In this document: positions 1-8,680 of the stretch, one piece after another
Layout of the letters: the number at the start of each line of letters is the position of its first letter
Numbering within the stretch: position 1 is the stretch's first letter
DNA from: Chryseobacterium gleum
GTDB lineage: Bacteria > Bacteroidota > Bacteroidia > Flavobacteriales_D > Crocinitomicaceae
Assembly (NCBI GenBank): GCA_945897565.1
Contig: CAMDFN010000011.1
Coordinates: 1 to 64,000, forward strand
Length of the DNA stretch: 64,000 bases
Reading direction: 5' to 3'
Translations under genes and position numbers: made by a program
The notes under the pieces: model-generated
The model's input: the letters and a program-made list of their open reading frames with translations, nothing else
Databases searched by the model: none
Told to the model about the DNA's origin: nothing

Positions 1-568
1 TGCGGGTGCCGCTTTGCTTGGCGTCATTGAAATGACGGAGGTAGTTTTTTTGGCGACCTGGTGTGAGGGCGTAAAAAGCGGCTTCAAATTCCGGATAGGA
101 TTGGAACTGTGCTTGTAATTCTTCGGGTACTGGAAATTCGGTTACCGGAGTTGGTTTGAGCTTGAGGCCTGCTTTCTCGACTTCAAGCGCTTCGAATAAA
201 TAAGAACGGATTGCATCGTGCTTTTCGATAATTTGAGCCAGCTTGGTGAAGCGCAACATACGGAATGTTTGAGCCGTTTCGGATGGTGCCACAAGCATTT
301 GGTGGGTGTCTGCTAAGAGTGGGCCTTTGAAGAAGGAAAAGCCACAGTTGTCTTTGAAACTAAAAAGCATGACTACATTTTTACCGTTATGGCTGTAGCA
401 GGGAGCGCCCCATTTCATGGATTCTTCCTGAAATACGGATAAAGCAATGCTGCGCAGCGCTTCAATTTCAGGTGCGTAAATCCTGACGGTACAAGCGTCG
501 GTAGCAAATTTGGAGCAGCGTCCGCAGCCGTCTGTTAGGAAAACATCGATGGATTTTGTCATTTTCAT
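1..568 (-). CDS. YdeI/OmpD-associated, DUF1801-like protein (3' end outside window)
   Basis: The reverse strand is open from ATG at 568 to the window edge (about 189 residues; the C-terminus is missing). The N-terminus reads VFLTDGCGRCSK, followed by a MKWGAPCYSH segment and a C-terminal stretch near residue 170 with YLRHFNDAKQ. These resemble the DUF1801 fold and the YdeI tail seen in small cytoplasmic proteins of unknown function. The start is supported by an exact TAnnTTTG box four bases upstream and a TTG 19 bases further out. It is divergent from menI. The biochemical function is unknown; family assignment is from memory of motifs. Confidence 0.75.
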   Translation of the reverse strand, partial: MKMTKSIDVFLTDGCGRCSKFATDACTVRIYAPEIEALRSIALSVFQEESMKWGAPCYSHNGKNVVMLFSFKDNCGFSFFKGPLLADTHQMLVAPSETAQTFRMLRFTKLAQIIEKHDAIRSYLFEALEVEKAGLKLKPTPVTEFPVPEELQAQFQSYPEFEAAFYALTPGRQKNYLRHFNDAKQSGTR

Positions 569-572
569 GGAT

Positions 573-602
573 CAAAATTACAATTTCCGCTCCCCGTTGC
601 AA
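573..602 (-). promoter_or_regulatory. Bacteroidota promoter for the YdeI-like gene
   Basis: On the minus strand TTG (602-600), 19 bases, then TAATTTTG (580-573), then four bases and ATG at 568. This fits the TTG-N19-TAnnTTTG promoter of Bacteroidota and implies a nearly leaderless transcript. Confidence 0.7.
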
Positions 603-612
603 AGGTCTTGGC

Positions 613-620
613 TATATTTG
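613..620 (+). promoter_or_regulatory. -7 box for the menaquinone genes
   Basis: TATATTTG matches TAnnTTTG exactly and ends four bases before ATG 625. No TTG lies at the usual spacing upstream, so only the -7 element is claimed. Confidence 0.55.
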
Positions 621-624
621 CAAT

Positions 625-1050
625 ATGTTATTAAAGCAGGTACCCCTTGATCAACTCAATGCCTTGAATCCTGGCACACTCATGCAAGCCCTAGGTATTT
701 CTTACCTCGAGGTAGGTGCTGATTTTGTAAGGGCCAGTATGCCGGTAGATGAACGCACCAAGCAACCCATGGGGCTTTTACATGGTGGCGCAAGCGCTGC
801 TTTGATGGAAACCGTTGGTTCATTGGGTTCGGTACTGCTCATAGATCCGCTGACGCATTATTCTGTAGGCTTAGACATCTCTGCCAACCACGTGGGGGCT
901 GTGCGAGAAGGAATGGTCATTGCTACGGCCAAACTGATCCATGCCGGGCGCAAAACACACCTTTGGAACATAGAAGTGAGAGAAGCGCAAAGCGAGCGCC
1001 TGATTTGCCACGGCAAGCACACCGTAATGGTGCTTCCAAAAGAAGATTAA
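625..1050 (+). CDS. menI: Hotdog-fold thioesterase, probable 1,4-dihydroxy-2-naphthoyl-CoA thioesterase
   Basis: A 141-residue cytoplasmic hotdog protein of the PaaI/YdiI group. It has the signature GLLHGGASAALMETVGS (residues about 50-66), including the glutamate that is catalytic in E. coli YdiI, and the ISANHVGAVREG strand. The frame is open further upstream from a TTG, but ATG 625 aligns with the YdiI start and lies four bases after a -7 box. menF follows after one base, then menD, which argues that it releases 1,4-dihydroxy-2-naphthoate in menaquinone synthesis. A general acyl-CoA thioesterase is the alternative. Confidence 0.8.
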   Translation: MLLKQVPLDQLNALNPGTLMQALGISYLEVGADFVRASMPVDERTKQPMGLLHGGASAALMETVGSLGSVLLIDPLTHYSVGLDISANHVGAVREGMVIATAKLIHAGRKTHLWNIEVREAQSERLICHGKHTVMVLPKED

Positions 1051-1051
1051 G

Positions 1052-1984
1052 ATGCTGTACTATCGCTTTCCAGGAGAAGAACTACACAGCCTTGAAGGTG
1101 ATTTTATTGGCACTGAAACCATTGATGGTCATGATTTTATCATTACAGACTTCAACCAAGAACAAACGTATTTTTGGTCTACAACTGCCCAGCCTCAACA
1201 ATACCTTAGCTCTACTCCTTTTTGCATAGAAAAGACAGACTACCTTATGCAAGCCACGCAAGTCATTAAAGATTTGGACCGCGGTTTGGCTCAAAAAATT
1301 GTGTTGTCGAGGGTCAAGAAGGCCGCGAACATACTCCCTGACCCCAAAGTACTGTTTGAGCAGCTTTTACAGCAATACCCCAATGCACTGGTCTATTATT
1401 TTCACGACACAAGTCTAGGTAGCTGGATAGGTGCAAGCCCCGAAATTTTAATCGAACGCACGCCCAATCATTGGCGTACTATGGCCCTTGCAGGCACTAA
1501 GACAGCCGGCGATGAGCGAGACTTCACTGCCAAAGAATACAACGAACACGCCATGGTCACTGAATTTATTGAAGAACAGCTCAGACAAATTCCAGGGGCC
1601 AATGTGCAAGTTTCTGAACTCCTTACCTACAGCCCGGGCCCTGTTACGCACCTATTGCAAGAACTCACTTGGCAAATGCCGCAAAGTATTTTGCCGATAT
1701 TGCTGAGGCACCTCCACCCTACGCCAGCTGTTGCTGGCTTGCCAAAAAAGGTGGCGCAGCTCTACCTTGGTGCCATAGAACGCCATGAACGCCGCTTTTA
1801 CACGGGCATCATTGGCAGAAGCGCTGCAAAAAACGAAAAATTGTATGTCAACTTGCGCTGCGCAGAGGTTTGCGAGCAAACACTTTATTGCTATGTAGGT
1901 GGTGGCTTTACGCCAGATTCTATACCCGAACTCGAATGGGAAGAAACCGAAAATAAAAGCGAGACTTTGTTAAGGCTGCTTTGA
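1052..1984 (+). CDS. menF: Isochorismate synthase
   Basis: A 310-residue chorismate-binding enzyme converting chorismate to isochorismate, the entry step to menaquinone. Visible family motifs are GASPEILIER and MALAGTK in the middle, NEHAMVTEFI, TYSPGPVTHLL, HPTPAVAGLPK, ERRFYTGIIG and the C-terminal YVGGGF...EWEETENKSETLL. It is short for the family because the N-terminal segment before the catalytic fold is reduced. It starts one base after menI stops and is followed by menD. Salicylate or anthranilate enzymes share the fold, but the neighbours favour MenF. Confidence 0.88.
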   Translation: MLYYRFPGEELHSLEGDFIGTETIDGHDFIITDFNQEQTYFWSTTAQPQQYLSSTPFCIEKTDYLMQATQVIKDLDRGLAQKIVLSRVKKAANILPDPKVLFEQLLQQYPNALVYYFHDTSLGSWIGASPEILIERTPNHWRTMALAGTKTAGDERDFTAKEYNEHAMVTEFIEEQLRQIPGANVQVSELLTYSPGPVTHLLQELTWQMPQSILPILLRHLHPTPAVAGLPKKVAQLYLGAIERHERRFYTGIIGRSAAKNEKLYVNLRCAEVCEQTLYCYVGGGFTPDSIPELEWEETENKSETLLRLL

Positions 1985-1999
1985 TTTGCTGTAAATTTG
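1967..1999 (+). promoter_or_regulatory. Internal promoter ahead of menD
   Basis: TTG (1967-1969), 22 bases, TAAATTTG (1992-1999), then four bases and the menD ATG at 2004. The -35-like element lies inside menF, so menD may have its own leaderless transcript in addition to readthrough. Confidence 0.5.
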
Positions 2000-2003
2000 C
2001 GCC

Positions 2004-3668
2004 ATGCAAAGCTCAGACAAAGAACTGGTCCAATTTGTGGTGGAGGCCCTCGCCTACCACGGGATTCAAAAAGTTATTTTGTCGCCAGGTTCGCGCAACG
2101 CGCCATTTGCCATCGCCTTTGACGCGCATCCTCAAATAGAAACCCTCGTTGTTCATGACGAACGCGCGGCGGCTTTTATTGCCTTAGGTTGGGCTGAGCA
2201 AACCCAAACACCCGTGGCTATTTGCTGCACCTCCGGCTCTGCTTGCCTCAACTACTATCCTGCGCTGGCAGAAGCTTACTACCGCAATATCCCCATTTTA
2301 GCCCTTACCGCTGACCGCCCTACAAAATGGATCAACCAAGGCGACGGCCAAACCATTGTGCAAGCAGAAGTTTTCAAGAACCACAGCCATGCCTACCTGG
2401 CTTTTGACGAAGATAACTTCACTTATAACGCTGCGCAGTTAGTGCAAATTTCGACATTCTTAAGTCGCTTGTCTCAACCATGGAAGGGCCCCATTCACCT
2501 CAATATTGGCCTGAATGAACCACTTTACGGGCTTGCACCCGTTCAAAATTTTGAATTTAAACCAAGCCCAGAGCTAGCAGCAAACTGCATTTTACCAGAT
2601 TTCACACCAATTGAAGGCAAAAAAATCATGGTGATTGTAGGGCAAATGGACCCTAATCCGGCCTTAGCAATACAACTTGCTCGCTTTGCTCAATTCAGCA
2701 ATGTGGTGGTGCTCGTTGAGAACACCTCCAATTTGCAGCACGAACTTTTCAATGCCTGCATAGACCGCAGCCTTAACGGTTTTGAAGCCACCGACCCCGC
2801 CTACCAACCTGAGGTGCTGCTTAGTTTTGGAGGCGCTATTGTTTCCAAGCGCATCAAAGCGTATCTAAGACAAATTCCACTGGCCATTCACTGGCGCTGC
2901 AGCTACGATTTTCCGCAGATGAATACTTTCGGTACGCTGAGTGCCCACCTGCCATTAGCGCCTATTCAATTGATCCAAGCATTGCTTTCTAGTGAGTTGG
3001 CACTTCAGACCACCAACTTTAGTGGCAAATGGAAAGCTCTTGATTACCTTGCCAAAGACCGCCTGGCTGAGTTCAAAAGCACTGATGAGCACTTGCACGA
3101 TTACGATATTTTTCAAACGCTACAAGAATGCTTAGTGGGCCCGCTGCATTTGCATTTAGCGAATAGTTCAGTCGTTCGCTATGCGCAATTATTTGACCCC
3201 ATAAAAGACGTAATTTACCACAGCAATAGAGGAACAAGTGGTATAGACGGCTCTGTGTCCACAGCAGTTGGCGCAGCACTTGCTAGCCCTCAAGAGCAGC
3301 ACCTGCTTATCTGCGGCGACACCTCATTTATTTATGACAGCAACGCCCTCTGGACTGCACCCTTTCCGAAAAACCTCAAAATCATCCTCATTCAAAATCA
3401 TGGTGGCGGTATTTTTCAGATCATTCCCGGACCTGCAAACTCTCCATTAAGAGCGCAGTATTTTGAAGCCACACACCAAAAATCACCAGGCAAAATTGCT
3501 GAAGGTTATGGTTTTGAAGTCATTTATCTTTCAGAAAAATCAAAATTAGAAACTGTTGTTTCGGCATTTTTTGACAGGACAGACGGGCCTCAAATTTTAG
3601 AAATCACTACGGAGCAAAATCAGAATGCGCAAGTATTGAAAGACTTTTTTAATTTCGTAAAAAAATAA
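2004..3668 (+). CDS. menD: 2-succinyl-5-enolpyruvyl-6-hydroxy-3-cyclohexene-1-carboxylate synthase
   Basis: A 554-residue thiamine-diphosphate enzyme that joins isochorismate and 2-oxoglutarate in menaquinone synthesis. The N-terminal domain shows LSPGSRNAPFAIAF and HDERAAAFIALGWA (the ThDP-activating glutamate lies in the latter), then SGSACLNYYPA and LTADRP. The C-terminal ThDP/Mg domain shows NRGTSGIDGSVSTAVGAA and GDTSFIYDSNAL. Length is normal. It follows menF by 19 bases and terC begins two bases after its stop, so terC is probably cotranscribed. Later menaquinone genes (menB, menE, menA) are not in the window. Confidence 0.93.
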   Translation: MQSSDKELVQFVVEALAYHGIQKVILSPGSRNAPFAIAFDAHPQIETLVVHDERAAAFIALGWAEQTQTPVAICCTSGSACLNYYPALAEAYYRNIPILALTADRPTKWINQGDGQTIVQAEVFKNHSHAYLAFDEDNFTYNAAQLVQISTFLSRLSQPWKGPIHLNIGLNEPLYGLAPVQNFEFKPSPELAANCILPDFTPIEGKKIMVIVGQMDPNPALAIQLARFAQFSNVVVLVENTSNLQHELFNACIDRSLNGFEATDPAYQPEVLLSFGGAIVSKRIKAYLRQIPLAIHWRCSYDFPQMNTFGTLSAHLPLAPIQLIQALLSSELALQTTNFSGKWKALDYLAKDRLAEFKSTDEHLHDYDIFQTLQECLVGPLHLHLANSSVVRYAQLFDPIKDVIYHSNRGTSGIDGSVSTAVGAALASPQEQHLLICGDTSFIYDSNALWTAPFPKNLKIILIQNHGGGIFQIIPGPANSPLRAQYFEATHQKSPGKIAEGYGFEVIYLSEKSKLETVVSAFFDRTDGPQILEITTEQNQNAQVLKDFFNFVKK

Positions 3669-3670
3669 AC

Positions 3671-4432
3671 ATGACCTCCTTCGTCGATTACATCTCCATT
3701 CTTGGCACTTCCGTAGGCCTCACCTACCTTTTCATCCTTACCCTTCTCGAAGTCGTACTCGGCATCGACAACATCATTTTTATCTCTATCATTACCGATA
3801 ACCTCCCAAAAAATAAGCAGCGCAGCGCAAGACTAATTGGCTTGAGCTTGGCACTTATCATCCGCATCATCATGCTGAGCCTTGTGTCCTGGATCATGAC
3901 GCTAGACCGCGAGCCACTTTTCAGCGTGGTAGGTTATTCATTTACAGCCCACAGCTTGGTGCTGCTCATTGGCGGATTGTTCTTGATTTACAAATCGGTT
4001 GGTGAAATGCATACAAGTGTCAAAGGTGAAGAACACGGCAAAAGCACCAAGAGCTATAGTACCTTTACGGCGGCGGTTTCTCAAATTGTTTTGATTGACT
4101 TCATCTTTAGTTTTGATTCCGTTATCTCTGCCATTGGCATGACCAACGACATCTCGCATGAAACACATGGAAACCCACTCATTATCATCATTTTAGCTGT
4201 ATTGATCTCTATGGCAGTCATGATGCTCTTTTCAGGGCCAATCAGTAAATTCATTAACAATAGACCAACTATTAAAATGATTGCTCTTTCCTTTTTAGTA
4301 GCAATTGGCATCATGCTCATTGCGGAAGGATTCGGTGAACACCTCCAAAAAGGATACATTTATTTTGCCTTTGTATATGCACTCATTGTAGAATTACTCA
4401 ATTTGCGTATGCGCAAAAACCAGCAAAAATGA
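3671..4432 (+). CDS. TerC-family integral membrane protein
   Basis: 253 residues with about seven hydrophobic helices. It carries the two TerC hallmarks, LEVVLGIDNIIFIS near residue 27 and IDFIFSFDSVISAIG near residue 142, whose acidic residues are thought to bind metal in relatives such as YkoY and Alx. Members have been linked to manganese export or metal loading of secreted proteins, so a metal role is inferred, not shown. It starts two bases after menD and overlaps the next gene by four bases (ATGA). A second, longer TerC is at 26896-27897. Confidence 0.85.
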   Translation: MTSFVDYISILGTSVGLTYLFILTLLEVVLGIDNIIFISIITDNLPKNKQRSARLIGLSLALIIRIIMLSLVSWIMTLDREPLFSVVGYSFTAHSLVLLIGGLFLIYKSVGEMHTSVKGEEHGKSTKSYSTFTAAVSQIVLIDFIFSFDSVISAIGMTNDISHETHGNPLIIIILAVLISMAVMMLFSGPISKFINNRPTIKMIALSFLVAIGIMLIAEGFGEHLQKGYIYFAFVYALIVELLNLRMRKNQQK

Positions 4433-5025
4433 GTCCGCAAGAGGCGGCAGCTCAATTCAACCTGAATATAGAAGAGGAGCTCCCAGAGCAATTTGAATTG
4501 ATCTTGTTTGAGCTCAAGCAAAAAATTTACAGACAGCTTGACCAACTCTTGCTATACCCGAAATGGTTCAATGAAATCCAAAGAATTCATCGCGCTGCCC
4601 AAGCGTTGCATATCGCTTGGCCTGATGCTATTCAAATTCAAGACCGTAACCTGGCCACTCAACAACTCATTCTTGACCTCCACTTGCCAATGCTTGCGTT
4701 TTTCAATCAGTATCAATCATACAGAAAAGAAATGGCGTTGCAATTTCACCGCGCAGATGCCCCGCTTGTGTTGCAAAATATCCTTAAAGAGTGGAGTGAA
4801 ATTCAAAAACAGTACATGGGGTTTTGGTCAAACACAAAAGTCTCTTCAATTGAAGTTCAATTGACTGCTCAGTTTGATCCACAAGCCATACTTCTGATTA
4901 TTCAGCAATTGAAAGACACTGGCGTACTGCTAGTAACGGATTTGAATCAGTGCGAAATACCTGAACTGCTGCAGCAATACATTGCCTGGAACCAAAAGAT
5001 TTGGACCAAATTGCAGCTCAATTAA
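4429..5025 (+). CDS. Unrecognised protein translationally coupled to TerC
   Basis: A 198-residue protein I do not recognise. It has no signal peptide or membrane helix, is rich in Gln, Leu and Ile, and looks mostly alpha-helical (residues about 15-65 and 75-130) with a short alternating C-terminal part. The start overlaps the terC stop in an ATGA, a common sign of coupling, so it may work with the membrane protein. Its stop is interlocked with the stop of the convergent outer-membrane gene (shared TTAA at 5022-5025). A real gene is supported by codon use and by the fit between its neighbours. Confidence 0.65.
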   Translation: MSPQEAAAQFNLNIEEELPEQFELILFELKQKIYRQLDQLLLYPKWFNEIQRIHRAAQALHIAWPDAIQIQDRNLATQQLILDLHLPMLAFFNQYQSYRKEMALQFHRADAPLVLQNILKEWSEIQKQYMGFWSNTKVSSIEVQLTAQFDPQAILLIIQQLKDTGVLLVTDLNQCEIPELLQQYIAWNQKIWTKLQLN

Positions 5026-7487
5026 AGCTCGCCGCCACCATCGCCGCCGGCGCCCTGCTTGGCTTTATTCGAGATTTCGAGTTTGCCGAATTTGTAGCTT
5101 GCCGAAACATAAACTCTGCGCGTGAGCCATTTGAATTCTCCGGTTTGTAATATACCCGGACGGTCTACTTCAAAGTAAAAGCCCTGGCGGTCAAAGATGT
5201 CGGTAACGCGGGTGCCGATAGTCCAGTTGCCTTTGGCCAGTTTCTTTTCAAAAGCGAGGTCTATAGGGCCTTTTCGTTGGGCAATACCTTGAACGGTAAC
5301 ACGTGGGCCATTGTAGTTGACACTCAGCTGAAGCGTGGCTGTTTTTTTCCAAAACTCATAGGAGGTATTCCATTTGACATTGTGATTGAAGCCTTGGCGG
5401 TCTGGAAATTCTGCCATATTTGTTTTGTACCAGGTATAATTGCCATTGTACGAAACCGTACTGCGCAAAGATGGGCTGGGCTTGAACATCAAAATGAGCT
5501 CAGCACCTAAGGCCTTGGTTTGAGCGATGTTCATGTAGGTAACCGCACTGGTGTTGTCTGGATAAAATTCTTTAAAGCGAGAGATGACACCGTCAGATTG
5601 GCGAAAAAACAAGGCGCTTGTAACCGTTAGCTTCTTTTTTTCAAGCGAATAAGATAAATCAAAAGAGTGGATGTATTCTGGGCTCAGGTATGGGTTCCCG
5701 CGCTGCAAATTAAATGGATCGGAATAATTGGTAAAAGGGTTGAGTTCGTTGGCAGAAGCCCGTTTGATGCGGCGCGAATAACTCAGGCTGAGTTCTGATT
5801 TAGGCTTGAGCTCATAGCGTACATGGGCTGAAGGAAATAAATTAAAGTAGTCATTGACAATGCGTGTGCTGTCTGAAATTAAATTCGGAATTTGGTAGGC
5901 TTTCTCGGCGCGCAAACCCGCTTGCAACTTGAAGCGCTTGATTTGCTTACCCGCCACGCCATACACACTGTAAACTTGTTCTTTGTAACCATAAAGGAAA
6001 TTGGCGAGGGTATCTTCTTGGTAGGTATTTTGGGAGTTATCTAGTGTTTCAGAATAAGTATCCACGAGTTGATCTCTTAAAATTGCTTTGAGACCAGCTT
6101 CAGTACGCAAGCCAAGTTTTGGGAATAAATAGGTCAAATCAGCTTGAGCTGTGGTGATGTTATTTTTGTCGGTATTGAACAGGCGTTGGTCTAAAATAGG
6201 AAGCGTTGAAAGCGAAGAGTCGGGGTTGTAGTAGGTGTTTTTGTAATAACCTGCAATATCTTCGGTTCCCAGCGATTGGTTGACATCAAAAATAAGGTTG
6301 CCGCGATCGTCTTTAAAATCGTGCTTGTAATTGAGATTGAGGTCTAGGTTTTGGCGATCCGTGGGGTCAAAAGAGCTGCGACTCCAAAGATTGGTGATGG
6401 CTCCTGTTTGGTCGAGCTGAGCGTTCCAGAGCTCGCCGGTGCGGTCTCGCTGGGTAAGCGAACCTGTGGCTACAAAACCGATGGTGTTGCGCAAATTGAG
6501 GTTGACGTCGGTGCCCACGCGAAAGGTCTGACCTGCGTCTAAATCGGTGCCGGTGCGGTTTTGGTCGAGGATAAAAACACCTGAATTGAGCTCTTGGCGG
6601 ATGTCGTTGTAGTTGTTGCGGTAGCCTTCCAAATAACGCGCATTGTAGGTGCCAAAGACATTGACATTGCCATTGCGGTAGCTCAGTGAAACACTCCCCT
6701 CACCCACATTTCCGCCGCGCAGGTCGCCAGAAGCAAGGTTAGTGGATACCAAGCCATTGAAACCAAGGAGTTTGTTCTTTTTGAGTACGATATTGATGAT
6801 GCCAGAGGTGCCGTCTGGATCGTATTTAGCCGAAGGATTGGTCACGATTTCTACGCGCTCAATAGAATTGGCCGGCAAGGCATCTAGAAGTGTTTTGCCG
6901 TTGCCACCGCTCATGGAGCTCGGGCGCCCATCAATTAAGATGGTGACGCTCCCTTGGCCACGCAGCAAAACTCCCCCATCTTGGTCTACTTCTACCGACG
7001 GTAAGCGATTGAGGATGTCATTAGCTGTACCACCATTGACATTTAAATCTTCTGCAACATTGTATACCTTTTTGTCAATGCCAGTTTCCATGACTTCTTT
7101 TTGACCACGCACCACCACATCTTTGGTTTGCTGTGTTTTGGGCAATTGCATGCGCAGTGTGCCCAAATGTAAATTGGCCTGACTGGCTTTCAACTCAAAA
7201 GATTCGGTCAATTCGTTTTCATAGAGCGCTACACTCATTTGAATGTAATATTTTCCTGGAGGAGCCATGATTTCAAAACGGCCTTCCGAATTCGTAAAAG
7301 ATCCTTTGATAAAGGTAGAGTCTGGGAGTTGAAAAAGCTTTAGAGAAACGTATTCTAAGGGCTTGCTTTGCTCATAGGTAATGACTTTACCCGTAATGCT
7401 CATGAGGTTTTGGGCCTCCAACTTGCCGAAAAAACCCAGCGAAAAAACGAGTAGGATAGAGAAAGGAGTATAATAGCGTTGAAACAT
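5022..7487 (-). CDS. TonB-receptor-like outer membrane beta-barrel protein
   Basis: 821 residues. A signal peptide (about residues 1-25, ending LEAQ) is followed by a carboxypeptidase-regulatory beta-sandwich (about 28-115, SITGKVITYEQSKPLEYVSLKLF), a plug domain (about 125-235, ILNRLPSVEVDQDGGVLLRG and ILIDGRPSS) and a large barrel ending near YVSASYKF. This is the OMP_b-brl_3 type common in Bacteroidota, inserted in the outer membrane; the ligand is unknown. After the last strand there is a short low-complexity tail rich in glycine. No SusD partner is adjacent. It starts four bases after an exact -7 box on the minus strand. Confidence 0.85.
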   Translation of the reverse strand: MFQRYYTPFSILLVFSLGFFGKLEAQNLMSITGKVITYEQSKPLEYVSLKLFQLPDSTFIKGSFTNSEGRFEIMAPPGKYYIQMSVALYENELTESFELKASQANLHLGTLRMQLPKTQQTKDVVVRGQKEVMETGIDKKVYNVAEDLNVNGGTANDILNRLPSVEVDQDGGVLLRGQGSVTILIDGRPSSMSGGNGKTLLDALPANSIERVEIVTNPSAKYDPDGTSGIINIVLKKNKLLGFNGLVSTNLASGDLRGGNVGEGSVSLSYRNGNVNVFGTYNARYLEGYRNNYNDIRQELNSGVFILDQNRTGTDLDAGQTFRVGTDVNLNLRNTIGFVATGSLTQRDRTGELWNAQLDQTGAITNLWSRSSFDPTDRQNLDLNLNYKHDFKDDRGNLIFDVNQSLGTEDIAGYYKNTYYNPDSSLSTLPILDQRLFNTDKNNITTAQADLTYLFPKLGLRTEAGLKAILRDQLVDTYSETLDNSQNTYQEDTLANFLYGYKEQVYSVYGVAGKQIKRFKLQAGLRAEKAYQIPNLISDSTRIVNDYFNLFPSAHVRYELKPKSELSLSYSRRIKRASANELNPFTNYSDPFNLQRGNPYLSPEYIHSFDLSYSLEKKKLTVTSALFFRQSDGVISRFKEFYPDNTSAVTYMNIAQTKALGAELILMFKPSPSLRSTVSYNGNYTWYKTNMAEFPDRQGFNHNVKWNTSYEFWKKTATLQLSVNYNGPRVTVQGIAQRKGPIDLAFEKKLAKGNWTIGTRVTDIFDRQGFYFEVDRPGILQTGEFKWLTRRVYVSASYKFGKLEISNKAKQGAGGDGGGEL

Positions 7488-7491
7488 AGCG

Positions 7492-7499
7492 CAAAAATA
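7492..7499 (-). promoter_or_regulatory. -7 box for the outer membrane protein gene
   Basis: TATTTTTG on the minus strand (7499-7492), four bases before ATG at 7487; exact TAnnTTTG match with the same spacing as the other leaderless starts in the window. Confidence 0.6.
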
Positions 7500-7523
7500 C
7501 GTAATTCATTTGCTAAAATGATT

Positions 7524-7531
7524 TATATTTG
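7524..7531 (+). promoter_or_regulatory. -7 box for the TPR-ribH-glmM run
   Basis: TATATTTG (7524-7531), 19 bases before ATG 7551. It is an exact TAnnTTTG match; no TTG at the expected distance. Confidence 0.5.
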
Positions 7532-7550
7532 CGTTTCTAAAAAACGAATT

Positions 7551-8186
7551 ATGATAGAGCAATTCAGCTTCGAAGACCTTAAAAACAAATTCAACACGAA
7601 CAAAAAATTCAAGTTGGGCACTTATTTAGTGGCCGGCCTCATTGGTGTGGTGGTTCTATATTTCTCTTACCGTCAGTTTATTTGGGGGCCAGCCAACGAA
7701 AAATCCAACGACGGATGGTGGGTTGCACTCAACTACATCACCAAAGACTCCACAGACCAAGCCATTCGCTTACTAGAGCCTTATGTCAAAAACAACAATG
7801 GCAAAACGGGTGGCGAAATCGGCCAATATCTTTTGGCCAAACAATACATGGAAAAAGGAAAGTTTGCTGCTGCCCTTCAGATGCTAAATGATGTCGATAT
7901 TTCAGATACCTATGTTTCTACCATGAGCATTGGCCTACAAGGCGACTGCTGTAGCCAAATGAAAAAATACAAAGAAGCGCTTGATTTTTACGTACAAGCA
8001 GCAGACCGCGAAGACAACGAATTCACCACACCAATGTATTTATTCAAAGCAGGTTTGGTTTGCGAAAAGAAACTCAAAAACAAAGCAGATGCTGCTGCTC
8101 ATTTCCAACGCATCAAAGACGACTACCCGAACTACGCAAGTACCAAAACCATCGATCGCTATATTGCTCGATGCGCTACTAAATAA
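7551..8186 (+). CDS. Membrane-anchored tetratricopeptide repeat protein
   Basis: 211 residues: a short cytoplasmic N-terminus, one membrane helix (about residues 22-42, YLVAGLIGVVVLYFSY) and an external or periplasmic part made of TPR-like helical pairs (for example GEIGQYLLAKQYMEKGKFAAALQML and KKYKEALDFYVQAAD). The frame is open upstream, but ATG 7551 is chosen because the upstream segment is not protein-like and a -7 box lies between. It resembles the YfgM-like tetratricopeptide proteins often found next to ribH in Bacteroidota. A scaffold role at the membrane is an inference. ribH follows after eight bases. Confidence 0.75.
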   Translation: MIEQFSFEDLKNKFNTNKKFKLGTYLVAGLIGVVVLYFSYRQFIWGPANEKSNDGWWVALNYITKDSTDQAIRLLEPYVKNNNGKTGGEIGQYLLAKQYMEKGKFAAALQMLNDVDISDTYVSTMSIGLQGDCCSQMKKYKEALDFYVQAADREDNEFTTPMYLFKAGLVCEKKLKNKADAAAHFQRIKDDYPNYASTKTIDRYIARCATK

Positions 8187-8194
8187 ATATACTC

Positions 8195-8680
8195 ATGGCT
8201 ACAGCAGGTAAAAACCTCTCTGCTTTTGATCCAACAACATTAACTAACTGTGCCGATTTTCGAATCGGCATTGTTGTTTCTGCTTGGAACGGGCACATCA
8301 CCCAACGTTTATTAGATGGCGCTATCAGCGTTTTAGCTGCCATAGGCCAGCGCCCCGAGCTGCGCAAAATCATAGAGGTGCCCGGTGCATTTGAATTGCC
8401 ACTCGGCGCGCAAAAACTTTGTCAACAAAACGACATCGATGGTGTATTGGCAATCGGCGTCGTGATCCAAGGCGAAACCCGCCACTTTGATTTTGTATGC
8501 AGCGGCACCACGCAAGGCCTCATGGACGTCATGCTCAAACACGACAAACCCGTTGGCTTCTGTTTGCTCACAGACAACACCGAACAACAATCCCTAGACC
8601 GCGCAGGCGGCATGCACGGCAACAAAGGCACCGAAGCCATGGTTGCGGTCTTGCAAATGCTCCAACTCTCTTTATCATGA
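8195..8680 (+). CDS. ribH: 6,7-dimethyl-8-ribityllumazine synthase
   Basis: 161 residues, the penultimate enzyme of riboflavin synthesis, condensing 5-amino-6-ribitylamino-uracil with 3,4-dihydroxy-2-butanone 4-phosphate. Family motifs are present: RIGIVVSAWN, VPGAFELPLGA, GVVIQGETRHFDFVC with the active-site histidine, and the end LDRAGGMHGNKGTEA. It has a roughly 20-residue N-terminal extension before the first strand. The glmM start overlaps its stop by four bases (ATGA), so the two are likely coupled. No FMN riboswitch is apparent upstream, where only eight bases separate it from the TPR gene. Confidence 0.93.
   Translation: MATAGKNLSAFDPTTLTNCADFRIGIVVSAWNGHITQRLLDGAISVLAAIGQRPELRKIIEVPGAFELPLGAQKLCQQNDIDGVLAIGVVIQGETRHFDFVCSGTTQGLMDVMLKHDKPVGFCLLTDNTEQQSLDRAGGMHGNKGTEAMVAVLQMLQLSLS

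Noticed and set aside
8497-8676. In-frame N-terminal extension of glmM, rich in Arg and His
   Set aside because: It lies within ribH in another frame, has no protein-like motifs, and the ATGA-coupled ATG at 8677 matches the family start.
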